A stretch of DNA of 5,183 nucleotides, taken from DASZXJ01 sp035545895. Its GTDB lineage: Bacteria > Planctomycetota > Phycisphaerae > Tepidisphaerales > Tepidisphaeraceae. The stretch lies in the NCBI GenBank assembly GCA_035545895.1, contig DASZXJ010000070.1, forward strand, positions 1 to 5,183, in the 5' to 3' direction. Shown one piece after another: positions 1-5,049 of this stretch (position 1 is the stretch's first letter; every line of letters begins with the position of its first letter). The position numbers and the translations under genes were made by a program. Below the pieces are notes generated by a model. The model did not search any database, had not been told where the DNA came from, and saw only the letters and a list, made by a program, of their open reading frames with translations.

Positions 1-531
1 CATGCGATTCATCGCGGCGTGATAGTGCTGCGGGCCGAGGATTTCATCGCGGATGAATCGAAAGCGTCGGTCGGATTCGGAATAGAAGGGGAATTCGGCC
101 AGGTATTTCTTGGGGTCGAACAGATTCAGCGAGCGGTCGATTTCTTCGCTGACGATCATTTCGAACGAGTGGTAAAAGGCATCGACGGAGTTGAATCGTT
201 GATTGCGGAAGCTGCGATAGATTTCGAGCTTTTCGAATTGGCCATCAAATGGGCCGGTATAGATGAACCAGAACGCGGTCAGCCCGAATTCCTGAAGCAC
301 GGGCAGGGCGATGTCATACTGGCAGAGAAGATTGTCGTCGAAGGTAAGGCAGACATCGGATTGCTTGATTCGACCAGCCCGAGTTTGTTCGAGAAATTGC
401 TGGGCCGGCAGAATATGCTTTGTGCCGATGGCGCGGATCATATCGCGCAAGGCATCGGCGGAGATGGACCCTTGGCTGGGCGCATGACCGGGGCCATGAA
501 AATGGTGGAACATCACGCCGTGCGAGCACAT
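1..531 (-). CDS. Polysaccharide deacetylase (CE4/NodB-like), partial: N-terminal 177 codons, C-terminus beyond left edge
   Basis: The minus strand is open from an ATG at 531 to position 1 with no stop, so the gene continues off the window. The N-terminus reads MCSHGVMFHHFHG. After a stretch that includes ISADALRDMI (about residues 23-32) comes VCLTFDDN (residues 60-67), the TFDD motif of NodB-homology deacetylases, in which the second Asp normally helps bind the catalytic metal. The usual TFDDG has Asn in place of Gly. The strand then continues LPVLQEFGLTAFWFIYTG, the usual 'live long enough to fail' beta strand after the motif. Such enzymes remove N- or O-acetyl groups from surface polysaccharides or peptidoglycan; the substrate here is unknown. 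The downstream His motif (HxxxH) and the rest of the catalytic barrel are not visible. Upstream in frame there is a TAA at 565-567 and no ATG, GTG or TTG between it and 531, so ATG 531 is the first usable start, though without a convincing Shine-Dalgarno. No signal peptide is visible, which suggests a cytoplasmic or pathway-associated enzyme. It is divergent from the toxin-antitoxin pair. Confidence 0.82.
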   Translation of the reverse strand, partial: MCSHGVMFHHFHGPGHAPSQGSISADALRDMIRAIGTKHILPAQQFLEQTRAGRIKQSDVCLTFDDNLLCQYDIALPVLQEFGLTAFWFIYTGPFDGQFEKLEIYRSFRNQRFNSVDAFYHSFEMIVSEEIDRSLNLFDPKKYLAEFPFYSESDRRFRFIRDEILGPQHYHAAMNRM

Positions 532-580
532 AGGGATGATTATCGGACGTGTGATCGCAAATCTTTAAGTTAAGATTCAG

Positions 581-613
581 TAGATTAAACTAGACCAATT
601 AGCTAGACTAAAT
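581..613. promoter_or_regulatory. Three imperfect direct repeats upstream of the antitoxin, candidate operator
   Basis: Three related 10-mers lie in the AT-rich divergent gap: TAGATTAAAC (581-590), TAGACCAATT (591-600) and TAGACTAAAT (604-613). The first two are in direct tandem and the third follows after a 3-bp spacer. TAGCTA at 600-605 and TATGGCCATA at 615-624 are small perfect palindromes, the second covering the antitoxin start codon. Antitoxins of the Phd/YefM type are known to bind repeated or palindromic sites over their own promoters, so this is the expected place for an autoregulatory operator. No convincing -35/-10 pair was found for either direction, so the assignment is inferential. 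Confidence 0.35.
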
Positions 614-615
614 AT

Positions 616-885
616 ATGGCCATACATTCATCTCGCGAAATTACCGCATTTGAAGCAAAGACCAGGCTTGGGCGTCTTTTGGACCGGGTTGAGAACGGTG
701 AAGAGTTGATTATCACCCGCCATGGTCAACCCGTGGCTCGACTAATTCCGGCCGTTCATCAAGATCGGAGCCGGGTTTCTGCTGCGCTTGCTACATTTAG
801 CCAGGTTCGCGAAGAGTTGTCGCGCAAAGGCGTGAAGAATTCGCGCAAACAAATTCGTGAATGGATTGACGAGGGGCGGGCATGA
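616..885 (+). CDS. Type II antitoxin, Phd/YefM family, partner of the downstream VapC
   Basis: The protein is 89 aa. Residues 8-46 match the conserved Phd/YefM N-terminal domain: REITAFEAKTRLGRLLDRVE, then GEELIITRHGQPVARLIP. This domain dimerises and binds operator DNA. The C-terminal part (about 55-89, ending KQIREWIDEGRA) is charged, likely helical, and is the expected toxin-binding segment. Its stop overlaps the toxin start as ATGA at 882-885, a typical sign of translational coupling and a two-gene operon. The ATG at 616 has no good Shine-Dalgarno and follows an AT-rich stretch, so a very short or leaderless transcript is possible. The family assignment rests on the EAKxxLGxLLDRVExGEExxITRxGxPVARLxP pattern. 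Pairing of Phd-type antitoxins with PIN toxins is common, and the pair would normally be annotated as VapBC-like. It probably neutralises the toxin and represses its own promoter. Confidence 0.9.
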   Translation: MAIHSSREITAFEAKTRLGRLLDRVENGEELIITRHGQPVARLIPAVHQDRSRVSAALATFSQVREELSRKGVKNSRKQIREWIDEGRA

Positions 886-1292
886 AACTGGTGATTGATG
901 CATCGTTTGTCGCCAGCTTGTTTATCCCAGATGAATCCAGCGCTGCGAATACAGAAATTGTGCAGAACCTGACCGAAGGAGATGCAACTGCTCCGGCAAT
1001 CTGGCAATTGGAAGTCGCTAATTTACTGATTATGGCGGAACGTCGAAAGCGTATTGATTCATCGCAAATGACACGGCTTGTTGAGGCATGGGATGCGCTC
1101 CCGATTGCTCTACAGCCGATGTTAACGATCAGACAGCGCAGTGAGGTGATCGGCCTGGCAAGGAAACACAAACTCAGCGCATACGATGCGACTTATCTCG
1201 AATTGGCTCTTCGCAATAACGCGAAAATCGCCACGCTGGATGATTCCCTGATTGTCGCTGCCCAAGCGGAAGGTGTGGGCATTGCAGGCTGA
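882..1292 (+). CDS. vapC: PIN-domain ribonuclease toxin, VapC-like
   Basis: The product is a 136-aa single-domain protein, the normal VapC length. The PIN-domain acidic residues are all in place: D6 in VIDASF, E44 in WQLEVAN, D102 in SAYDATYLELA, and D120 (or D121) in ATLDDSL. These coordinate the divalent metals used to cut RNA. Known VapC toxins cleave tRNA or the rRNA sarcin-ricin loop, but the target cannot be read from this sequence. The ATG at 882 overlaps the antitoxin stop, and the purine-rich GAGGGGCGGG at 871-880, just upstream, can serve as its ribosome binding site. The active site is complete, so the toxin appears intact and functional rather than a decayed remnant. It ends 43 bp before the mannose-6-phosphate isomerase, from which it is separated by a small hairpin. 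Confidence 0.92.
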   Translation: MKLVIDASFVASLFIPDESSAANTEIVQNLTEGDATAPAIWQLEVANLLIMAERRKRIDSSQMTRLVEAWDALPIALQPMLTIRQRSEVIGLARKHKLSAYDATYLELALRNNAKIATLDDSLIVAAQAEGVGIAG

Positions 1293-1317
1293 AAGTGATT
1301 GTAAAGCCAATCGCTTT
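1292..1317 (+). terminator. Small hairpin after vapC, possible weak terminator
   Basis: AAAGTGATT (1292-1300) can pair with AATCGCTTT (1309-1317) as a 9-bp stem with one G-U wobble and an 8-nt loop. It begins on the last base of the vapC stop codon. The stem is AT-rich and the T run after it is short (CTTTTGATTAT), so it would be a weak intrinsic terminator at best and may only attenuate read-through into the isomerase gene. Confidence 0.35.
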
Positions 1318-1335
1318 TGATTATGACCTCGGTCA

Positions 1336-2364
1336 ATGAGCCTTTATCCACTTAAATTCAAACCGCGTTGCATCGAAAAGATCTGGGGCGGGCAAAAGTT
1401 CGAGAGCATTCTTGGCAAATCGCTTCCGCCCGGCAAACAAATCGGCGAAAGTTGGGAACTGTACGATTTTCCGCCCGGAATTGTTGAAGGCAGCACCGGA
1501 TGGGCGAGCGCTGAAGTCGTCAACGGCCCGCTGGCGGGAAAGACGCTGCATCAGCTCGTCGAACAATTTGGCAAAGCATTATACGGCGATGTGCCGCTGG
1601 TCGGCGAGCACGGGCAGTTTCCGATTCTGATTAAGTTTCTCGATGCCCGCGAAGATTTGTCGGTGCAAGTTCATCCGCCTAAGGAATATGCGGATTCGCA
1701 TCCCGGGGCGTATCTCAAAAGCGAGGCCTGGTATGTCTTTCAGCATGAGCCGGGTTCACGAATTCTCAAAGGCTTGCAGCCTGGCGTGACGCGCGAACAG
1801 TTTAAGAAGGCGATTGAAAACGGCACGGTCGAATCATCGATCAAAGCCATTCCGGTCAAGGATGGCGAATGCTATTACCTGCCCAGCGGTACAGTGCATG
1901 CGCTGGGCGCGGGCATTCTGGTCGCGGAAGTTCAAACGCCCAGCGACACCACCTATCGCGTGTTCGATTTCAACCGAATCGAATCGGCAACCGGCAAGCC
2001 GCGAAAGCTACATGTCGAGCAGGCGCTGGATTGCATCGATTTCACCGGTGAAATCGATAAGCAGTCGATCCAGAAGCGAAGTCACGTCGCGGGATTTCAT
2101 ACGACCGTCACCCGGCTGGTCGATTGCCCATATTTCAAGCTTGAAAAAGTGCGCATGACCGAAGGTGTGGAGGAGGCCGTGCCTTATGATGAGCCCGTCG
2201 TCTGGATGATGCTCGAAGGCGAATCGCAGGTGAAGGTGGCTGATGTCAATGAGCCCACCATCATCAAGAAGGGCGACACCGTTCTCCTGCCAGCGCAGAT
2301 GAAAAATCCAATGATTAAGACGATGAGCGATTGCGTGTGGCTTGAGGTGACGTTTCCAAATTGA
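1336..2364 (+). CDS. manA: Mannose-6-phosphate isomerase, class I (phosphomannose isomerase)
   Basis: This 342-aa zinc enzyme interconverts mannose-6-phosphate and fructose-6-phosphate, feeding GDP-mannose and surface glycan synthesis or mannose catabolism. The length fits the short, Bacillus-type class I enzymes. Family motifs appear in order: IWGG (16-19), GESWELYD (37-44), FPILIKFLDA (95-104), LSVQVHP (108-114), KSEAWYV (128-134), LPSGTVHALG (182-191) and QTPSDTTYRVFDF (200-212). By analogy with known structures, Q111, H113, E130 and H188 are the expected zinc ligands and R208 the active-site arginine. Residues about 262-342 form a second cupin barrel. The start is firm: ATG 1336 has an in-frame TGA at 1324 just upstream and no other start between. 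There is no strong Shine-Dalgarno. The gene is cytoplasmic and may be read partly from the toxin-antitoxin promoter, since only 43 bp separate them. Confidence 0.95.
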   Translation: MSLYPLKFKPRCIEKIWGGQKFESILGKSLPPGKQIGESWELYDFPPGIVEGSTGWASAEVVNGPLAGKTLHQLVEQFGKALYGDVPLVGEHGQFPILIKFLDAREDLSVQVHPPKEYADSHPGAYLKSEAWYVFQHEPGSRILKGLQPGVTREQFKKAIENGTVESSIKAIPVKDGECYYLPSGTVHALGAGILVAEVQTPSDTTYRVFDFNRIESATGKPRKLHVEQALDCIDFTGEIDKQSIQKRSHVAGFHTTVTRLVDCPYFKLEKVRMTEGVEEAVPYDEPVVWMMLEGESQVKVADVNEPTIIKKGDTVLLPAQMKNPMIKTMSDCVWLEVTFPN

Positions 2365-2385
2365 ATAATTATTTTCTTGTGATAA

Positions 2386-2420
2386 GTGCGAATTCTATCG
2401 CAGATGATTCGAACTCGCAC
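2386..2420. terminator. Imperfect hairpin between convergent manA and uma2, candidate terminator
   Basis: GTGCGAATTC (2386-2395) pairs with GAACTCGCAC (2411-2420), ten positions with one A-C mismatch and a 15-nt loop. On the plus strand a T-rich run (CTTTGCTTTTGTT) begins about six bases later. On the minus strand the flank is AT-rich as well. The position 21 bp after the manA stop, in a gap between convergent genes, suits a shared bidirectional terminator. The mismatch and the gap before the T run lower confidence. Confidence 0.42.
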
Positions 2421-2470
2421 CACATCTTTGCTTTTGTTGACGATGTTAAATTTTATTTTAAGTTGGAATA

Positions 2471-3100
2471 CTACGGCAATAGCTGCCGCACAGGCACGAT
2501 CAGTCCCTTGCCTTTTGCCGATGGAAATGCAATGCGTTGTCCGGATTTGAACGTCTCGGTTCGATTGTATTTGCCTCGTCCTTTGGCCGGCTGCGAGTAA
2601 ACCTCGACTACTTCATCAACAAGGTTGATAATGATGTACTGCGGTATTCCAACATTGGCATACAGGCGATATTTGATCGTGCGATCATATTGCAATGAAG
2701 ATTCGGCAACCTCAATGACGCATAAGACGTCTGATTCGGCCGGCTTACGGCGAAGATAGTCGTCTTCATTGCCACGGACGATCGCGCCATCGGGTTCGGG
2801 TTCGTTGTCGGGCTGAAGCGCGATCGGCTGCTGCGGACGCATGTAACAACCAAGTCGTTCGAGCTTGCTGTTCAGCTTTGTGAGTTTTTGAACAACCCAG
2901 ATGTGACGATTGCCGACGGTCATCGGGTCTTCCCCCTTGGCGCTTCGATCTTTTTGAACAATTTGCCCGTCAATCAACTCATACGGCGCGCCTTCCGGAA
3001 GCAGGCCAGTCTCGATCATTTTGTCATATTGATCAACGGTAATCCTGTACGGCGGATTGCGCAGGCGATTGGAGTTTTGGTGAATCGCTACTGTGGTCAT
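2471..3100 (-). CDS. Uma2-family protein (DUF820), PD-(D/E)XK nuclease fold
   Basis: The product is 209 aa from the preferred start. It shows the Uma2 pattern: an N-terminal ITVDQYDKMIETGLL and YELIDGQIV, then the nuclease core with EPEPDGAIV (motif-I Asp), VLCVIEVAESS (the Glu of ExK) and LQYDRTIKYRLYANVGIPQYIIIN, where the conserved Lys and the tail of the core are found. The family is abundant in cyanobacteria and planctomycetes. It is predicted to be a nuclease from its fold, but its biological role is unknown and no partner gene is visible here. I prefer ATG 3100 over ATG 3121. It has AAGAAGGA (3114-3107) six bases upstream, and the 3121 start lies inside a perfect TATAAT, so a transcript from that promoter could not include it. 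The gene is convergent with manA and divergent from the pseudouridine synthase 56 bp away. Confidence 0.9.
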   Translation of the reverse strand: MTTVAIHQNSNRLRNPPYRITVDQYDKMIETGLLPEGAPYELIDGQIVQKDRSAKGEDPMTVGNRHIWVVQKLTKLNSKLERLGCYMRPQQPIALQPDNEPEPDGAIVRGNEDDYLRRKPAESDVLCVIEVAESSLQYDRTIKYRLYANVGIPQYIIINLVDEVVEVYSQPAKGRGKYNRTETFKSGQRIAFPSAKGKGLIVPVRQLLP

Positions 3101-3105
3101 CGCGG

Positions 3106-3114
3106 GTCCTTCTT
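3106..3114 (-). promoter_or_regulatory. Ribosome binding site that decides the uma2 start
   Basis: Read on the minus strand the site is AAGAAGGAC, with AGGA at 3110-3107, six bases before ATG 3100. The longer alternative start at 3121 has no comparable site. This argues for a 209-aa protein rather than 216 aa. Confidence 0.65.
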
Positions 3115-3119
3115 GATCC

Positions 3120-3147
3120 ATTATACCCGATAGCCATTGCTTGGTAA
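3120..3147 (-). promoter_or_regulatory. Candidate sigma70-type promoter for uma2
   Basis: On the minus strand TTACCA (3147-3142) is followed after 16 bases by a perfect TATAAT (3125-3120). The -35 matches TTGACA at four of six positions. Transcription would begin near 3113, giving a leader of about 13 nt that still carries the AAGAAGGA ribosome binding site. The preferred sigma factor of this organism is not known, so the consensus match is suggestive only. Confidence 0.5.
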
Positions 3148-3156
3148 GATGGGCTT

Positions 3157-3948
3157 GTGAAAGATCGCATTCAAAAAGTTCTTGCTGCAGCGGGGGTGGC
3201 TTCGCGGCGGCAGATTGAGGAGATGGTGCTTCAGGGACGCATTTCCGTGAACGGGCGCGTCGTTACGTCGTTGCCGGTCATGATCGATCCAGAGCGCGAC
3301 AAGATCAAAGTGGATGATGAAAACGTGCGCGTTTTCAACCGGATTTCGTCTGAACGGATTTATCTGCTGATGAACAAGCCCAAGGGGGTTTACACGACCA
3401 ACGTCGCACAAGGCGAGCAATTGCGCGCGATCGATTTGCTGCCGCCGGGGTTTCCGTATCGTGTCTATCCGGTGGGGCGGCTGGACGCCGAATCAACTGG
3501 CCTATTGTTGTTGACCAACGATGGCGAGCTGACCAATCGATTGACACATCCGCGATTTGGCATTGCAAAGACGTATCGGGCAACGGTGGATGGGCTTATC
3601 AAACCCGAGGACACGCAGCAGTTGGAAAAAGGCGTGTGGCTGGCGGATCCTCACAAGGGCGGCTTTAAGACGGGGCCGAGCAGGATTCGGATTCTAAATC
3701 GGGGACATCAGCGCAGTACGATTGAGATCACCACTCGAGAGGGTCGCAATCCGCAGGTGCGTCGGATGCTCGCCAAGGTCGGCCACAAGGTGCGCGAACT
3801 ATCACGCATTAAAATGGGCCCGTTGGAACTGAAAGGATTGGCAGTCGGGGAATTTCGGGAATTGACTACGCGGGAATTGCGCGATCTTCGCGCTGCGACA
3901 GAAATGCAAGCTTCCAATTCGCAACCGGCAAAATCCCGGCCGCGCTAA
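3157..3948 (+). CDS. rluB: RsuA/RluB/RluE/RluF-family rRNA pseudouridine synthase, RluB-like
   Basis: The 263-aa protein isomerises a specific uridine in rRNA. Residues 1-50 are an S4 RNA-binding domain (RIQKVLAAAGVASRRQIEEMV, GRISVNGRVV). The catalytic domain follows with LLMNKPKGVYTT (70-81), YPVGRLDAESTGLLLLTNDGEL (104-125) carrying the catalytic Asp at D110, KTYRATVDG (138-146), and EGRNPQVRRMLAKVGHKVREL (195-215). The length and S4 domain fit RluB, which in E. coli modifies U2605 of 23S rRNA. RsuA, RluE and RluF are close relatives, so the exact target is inferred. Start is GTG 3157: the next in-frame codon upstream with meaning is TAA at 3145, and the S4 domain begins immediately. The upstream GGTAAGATGGG is only a weak ribosome binding site. 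A short Ser/Gln/Pro-rich tail (about 250-263) lies outside the domain. It is divergent from uma2 and ends 12 bp before a large palindrome. Confidence 0.92.
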   Translation: MKDRIQKVLAAAGVASRRQIEEMVLQGRISVNGRVVTSLPVMIDPERDKIKVDDENVRVFNRISSERIYLLMNKPKGVYTTNVAQGEQLRAIDLLPPGFPYRVYPVGRLDAESTGLLLLTNDGELTNRLTHPRFGIAKTYRATVDGLIKPEDTQQLEKGVWLADPHKGGFKTGPSRIRILNRGHQRSTIEITTREGRNPQVRRMLAKVGHKVRELSRIKMGPLELKGLAVGEFRELTTRELRDLRAATEMQASNSQPAKSRPR

Positions 3949-3960
3949 TGTTCATTTATA

Positions 3961-4019
3961 TAGCCCCGCCGCTTGTGGCGGGTTCTCGAGCGCCAAACCC
4001 GCCGCGAGCGGCGGGGCTA
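3961..4019. repeat. GC-rich compound palindrome, REP-like element and possible bidirectional terminator
   Basis: The left arm 3961-3984 (TAGCCCCGCCGC then TTGTGGCGGGTT) pairs with the right arm 3996-4019 over 24 bp with two U-G wobbles and an 11-nt loop that contains CTCGAG. Each arm is also a hairpin on its own: CCCGCC...GGCGGG on the left, and CCCGCCGC-GA-GCGGCGGG on the right. The element can therefore fold as one long stem or as two adjacent stems. It lies between convergent genes, 12 bp after the rluB stop and 30 bp before the SPOR-like gene's stop. There is no T run on either side, so classical intrinsic termination is not clear. Its shape resembles intergenic REP/BIME-type repeats. Whether other copies exist cannot be seen here. 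Confidence 0.75.
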
Positions 4020-4022
4020 AAC

Positions 4023-4045
4023 AAGTCTGATTGTAAAACGGACTT
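4023..4045 (-). terminator. Small hairpin just after the SPOR-like gene, weak terminator candidate
   Basis: AAGTCTG (4023-4029) pairs with CGGACTT (4039-4045), seven pairs with one wobble and a 9-nt loop. It begins four bases past the stop codon of the minus-strand gene at 4050. Read on the minus strand it is followed by GTTTA, a short T run. It may act alone or together with the larger palindrome next to it. Confidence 0.33.
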
Positions 4046-4049
4046 TCAG

Positions 4050-4886
4050 CTAATGGTTCAAGCCGGTCCATTTTCGGGCGGTGGGTGCAAATCGTTTGAA
4101 CTTGGCATTGCCGGACGATTTGTCGCCGGCAAACTTGTCGCTAAGGTCGGAGATTTTTTTGACGTACTCGGTGAAGGCCGGGTCTGTGCGAGGCCTTTCA
4201 AAGCCGGTCAATCCGATCACGATGTTCCAGTCGCCTTGATATCCCGGCACGTTGGTTTCCACGGTGCAGGGCACATTGTTCTTTTTCAATAACTCACAGG
4301 CATTGAGCGCCATCGACTTTTCTTCGGGCGGATAACCCTGGACGATGACATAGTTCAGGCCCATCGTCCGCTGCGGCGGCGCGGGAGTTTCGGCGGCTGG
4401 TATGGGAATGATCGGGATTGCTTTTTCAGCAGTTGGAACTGGCGCGGGAACCGGCACTTTCTGTGGCTGGGCAGCACCAAGGTTCAACACATCCGGCTGG
4501 GCGGGTCCTTGTCTCAATTGAGCAGTTGAAGGTCCCGCCATGGCGCTGCTGGGGCCGTGCGCCAGCCGCGAGCCGATGACGTACGCCATCGTAATCACGA
4601 CGATCACCGCAAATCCCGCGACAATCGCACTGGTATAGCTGACGTCAAACTTGATTCGCTGGCGATCCGGGTCAACCTTCAGATCAATGCCCTGAACGCG
4701 CGGCGCGGGGGCCGAGGAATCGCAGGATATCATGTCGGGTTCTTTGGGGGACACAGGGGGCGCGGCGGCAGCGGGTTTTTTGCTGTTAAACCACCATTTC
4801 GGCGTGCGGAGGGAAATTCCCTTGCTGGTGGATTTGCCAGTCTGGATCACCTCAAAAAGCGCTACGGAATGTTTGCCTTTGGCCAT
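4050..4886 (-). CDS. Single-pass membrane protein with Pro/Ala-rich linker and SPOR-like C-terminal domain
   Basis: The 278-aa product starts MAKGKHSVALFEVIQ, followed by a short basic/Trp segment (LRTPKWWF, about 26-33) and a Pro/Ala-rich stretch. One strong membrane helix spans about 84-108 (SYTSAIVAGFAVIVVITMAYVIG), preceded by basic residues, so the N-terminus should be cytoplasmic and the rest outside. Residues about 111-172 form a Pro/Ala/Gln-rich linker. Residues about 177-230 (NYVIVQGYPPEEKSMALNAC, then LLKKNNVPCTVE and WNIVIGLTGFER) resemble a SPOR-type alpha/beta fold. SPOR domains bind denuded peptidoglycan at division sites, but that role here is inference. C197 and C207 could form a disulfide. 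The tail KFKRFAPTARKW is conserved-looking. The start at 4886 has AGAGG (minus strand) five bases upstream. The family appears common in Phycisphaerae-like planctomycetes by recollection, without a confirmed function. It is convergent with rluB and divergent from the gene at 5050. Confidence 0.82.
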   Translation of the reverse strand: MAKGKHSVALFEVIQTGKSTSKGISLRTPKWWFNSKKPAAAAPPVSPKEPDMISCDSSAPAPRVQGIDLKVDPDRQRIKFDVSYTSAIVAGFAVIVVITMAYVIGSRLAHGPSSAMAGPSTAQLRQGPAQPDVLNLGAAQPQKVPVPAPVPTAEKAIPIIPIPAAETPAPPQRTMGLNYVIVQGYPPEEKSMALNACELLKKNNVPCTVETNVPGYQGDWNIVIGLTGFERPRTDPAFTEYVKKISDLSDKFAGDKSSGNAKFKRFAPTARKWTGLNH

Positions 4887-4913
4887 CCTTGCCTCTCTTT
4901 TGCCGGTCGTCCC

Positions 4914-4928
4914 TGACCAACGTGGTCA
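4914..4928. promoter_or_regulatory. Inverted repeat TGACCA-N3-TGGTCA, candidate operator
   Basis: Two perfect 6-bp arms (4914-4919 and 4923-4928) flank ACG. The repeat covers the expected transcription start and touches the -10 box of the promoter read toward the SPOR-like gene, an ideal place for a repressor. A further GGTCAAG in direct orientation lies at 4951-4957, overlapping the -35 box, and repeats the GGTCAAG at 4924-4930. It could alternatively act as a small RNA hairpin in the leader. Confidence 0.45.
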
Positions 4929-4956
4929 AGCTACGATTCGAACCGGCCCGGGTCAA
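4928..4956 (-). promoter_or_regulatory. Candidate sigma70-type promoter for the SPOR-like gene
   Basis: On the minus strand TTGACC (4956-4951) is followed after exactly 17 bases by TAGCTT (4933-4928). The -35 matches TTGACA at five of six positions, the -10 matches TATAAT at only three. Transcription would start near 4921, leaving a leader of about 35 nt with the AGAGG ribosome binding site near its end. Confidence 0.5.
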
Positions 4957-5049
4957 GGGCGCAGGTCCGATAACTGGGTGTTTTACCTTCTTTGCCTATG
5001 AACAAATTGAATCGTATGTCTAACGCGTAACCGGAAGGTGCGACCGAAT

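Noticed and set aside
19..573. A 184-codon open frame on the plus strand
   Set aside because: It is the antisense of the polysaccharide deacetylase. The minus-strand reading has the TFDD motif and a coherent fold, whereas this one matches nothing I know.
2407..2420. GATTCGAAC followed by TCGCAC, also reminiscent of a tRNA T-arm or an integration-site remnant
   Set aside because: There is no matching stem or CCA-end context, and no integrase gene is present. The bases are better explained by the hairpin at 2386-2420.
2474..2488. CGGCA-N5-TGCCG hairpin at the end of uma2 as a terminator
   Set aside because: The stem is only 5 bp, it lies inside the coding sequence, and no T run follows on the minus strand.
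3949..4050. GC-rich repeats as a short CRISPR array
   Set aside because: There is a single inverted structure, not a series of direct repeats with unique spacers, and no cas genes are nearby.
4935..4944. GATTCGAACC, which on the minus strand reads GGTTCGAATC like a tRNA T-loop
   Set aside because: The flanking bases do not form the 5-bp T stem and no acceptor, D or anticodon arms can be drawn around it.
4557..5001. Overlapping plus-strand open frames across the start of the SPOR-like gene and the divergent gap
   Set aside because: They run antisense to a well-supported membrane protein and show low-complexity Arg/Gly-rich composition with no recognisable domain.
5007..5020. TTGAAT and TATGTC as a promoter for the gene at 5050
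   Set aside because: The two boxes are only a few bases apart and other pairings give poor matches or spacing, so no promoter can be supported for that direction.
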